Source: Solea solea (Eukaryota > Chordata > Actinopteri > Pleuronectiformes > Soleidae). From it: a DNA stretch of 64,000 nt. Shown piece after piece: positions 63,051-64,000 of the stretch (within the stretch, counting starts at the first letter, position 1; every line of letters starts with the position of its first letter). The notes under the pieces were generated by a model. It was not told the DNA's origin and did no database searches. It worked only from the letters and a program-made list of their open reading frames with translations. The position numbers and the translations under genes are program-made. The stretch lies in the NCBI RefSeq assembly GCF_958295425.1, contig NC_081142.1, forward strand, positions 12,200,324 to 12,264,323. Direction: 5' to 3'.

Positions 63051-63264
63051 ATTGTTTGATTTTAACAGTCTGTCCATGAAAAACAGGATTATCTTTTCCA
63101 CCTCACTATATGCACGGTCACCACCTGGTTTTCAGTAAGCCAGCCCAACTATTTCTGGTAAACTGTCAGCCAAATATGCTTTGATGTTCTACAGTCGGTG
63201 CCTATAAAGTCTATAGAGTTTTGGCCCTAATTCTTGTTTTGGACTTCATAATAGATTAAACACA

Positions 63265-64000
63265 ATCAGGTTTTATGCCAAATAAACACAATTCTAATAA
63301 TATTAGACTAGTCCTATACATACTTGATTACTCACATTTAACCACTGACGACAGCTTCTTATTTTTTCTACATTTCTTTAAGGCTTTTGACACAGTTGAG
63401 CATAACTTCTTGGACCAAGCACTAAAACAATCCGAGAATTCTTCTGTTATACCATTAAAACTAATTACTCTACATGTGAACATATTAAATCTAGCAATCC
63501 TCAAGACATTTCACCATTATCACTAAACTGGCAGATGATCCAACCTTGTTTTTAAAGGTCAGCTCCCAAATATCCCTTGCTATGAGTCTCATAGATAAAT
63601 TCACAAATGAAAAAAAGCTTATTATGACCTTTAAAATATTGTCATGCTGAAGTGTCACAATAGACAAAAATAAAGCTCAAAGAGCGACCAAAAATTTCTG
63701 CCCAATTATCAAAAAAAAAAAACTAAAGGGAAAATCAATCAATGGCTTTTACATGATTTATCCTTATAGACAGGATTTTACTCTTTAAAGCTGAAAGTAT
63801 TTCCAGATTAACATAATGCTGCTCAGTCAATATATGTAGATCATCACACATGCAAATCTGATAAAATGTTATTTGATTTTGTTGAAAGAATTTGCACCGA
63901 TTACTTACAAAAATCAGTTTTGATGAACAAACATGATGCAGGTGGCCTCAATTTCTTCACTTCAACACATTACATTAATCTAAACTGCTCTGTGGTGTTT
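63265..64000 (+). mobile_element. Decayed Tx1/L1-type LINE reverse transcriptase, runs off the window
   Basis: Translated pieces in shifting frames give RLVLYILDYS and FFKAFDTVEHNFL (63300-63420), ADDPTLFLK (about 63530-63560, a changed YADDT catalytic box), and INQWLLHDLSL, RILLFKAESISRL and DAGGLNFF (63735-63960). The order is that of an L1-clade reverse transcriptase and its C-terminal region. A large part between the first two blocks is missing, and stops and frameshifts are frequent, so it is inactive. The element continues past the right edge. Confidence 0.8.

Overview
This window looks like nuclear DNA from a ray-finned (probably percomorph) fish. It has intron-bearing genes with GT/AG splice sites and vertebrate-type regulatory motifs. 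It is dense in (CA)n/(GT)n microsatellites and carries fish-type interspersed repeats: truncated LINE 3' ends with TTCTGA, TTGA or TATTC tails, tRNA-derived SINEs, hAT-like non-autonomous elements and a Tx1/L1-type LINE. Nothing bacterial, plasmid-like or CRISPR-like is present. The assignment rests on pattern recognition, not on a database search.

Layout. About 1-43,000 is a gene desert: no reading frame in it is convincing as a gene. It holds microsatellites, truncated transposons, one transposon ORF relic present twice (15.9 kb and 41.3 kb), and several repeat-free, moderately GC-rich blocks that read like conserved non-coding or enhancer DNA (about 3.9, 6.7, 16.9, 19.3, 27.0, 27.7, 36.4 and 38.8 kb). 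At 44.6-44.8 kb two CTCF-like motifs in divergent orientation mark the change to a different kind of sequence.

From about 45.2 to 54.8 kb lies an apparently transcribed, mostly non-coding locus: a TATA box, a first exon ending in a good splice donor, and a roughly 4.9-kb unit present twice in tandem, each copy carrying the same exon-like segments. It contains a 37-nt tandem repeat inside one putative exon, a strongly retained hairpin-forming block in both copies, many YY1-like motifs and a 57-codon small ORF that stays open with either copy of exon 2. This is the best candidate here for something undescribed.

From about 55.9 to 57.0 kb is a long interspersed repeat. Then come two protein-coding genes on the plus strand, both reconstructed from exons by splice phase. 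The first, 57,170-59,549, has five exons and encodes a 166-residue, probably secreted protein that I do not recognise; it has a tetra-arginine site and almost no cysteine. The second, 60,356-62,134, has three exons and encodes 317 residues; I identify it as the fish homologue of human C2orf72, an uncharacterised protein. The window ends inside a decayed Tx1/L1-type LINE (63,265 to the edge). I see no evidence that the two genes act together; they are simply adjacent and co-oriented.
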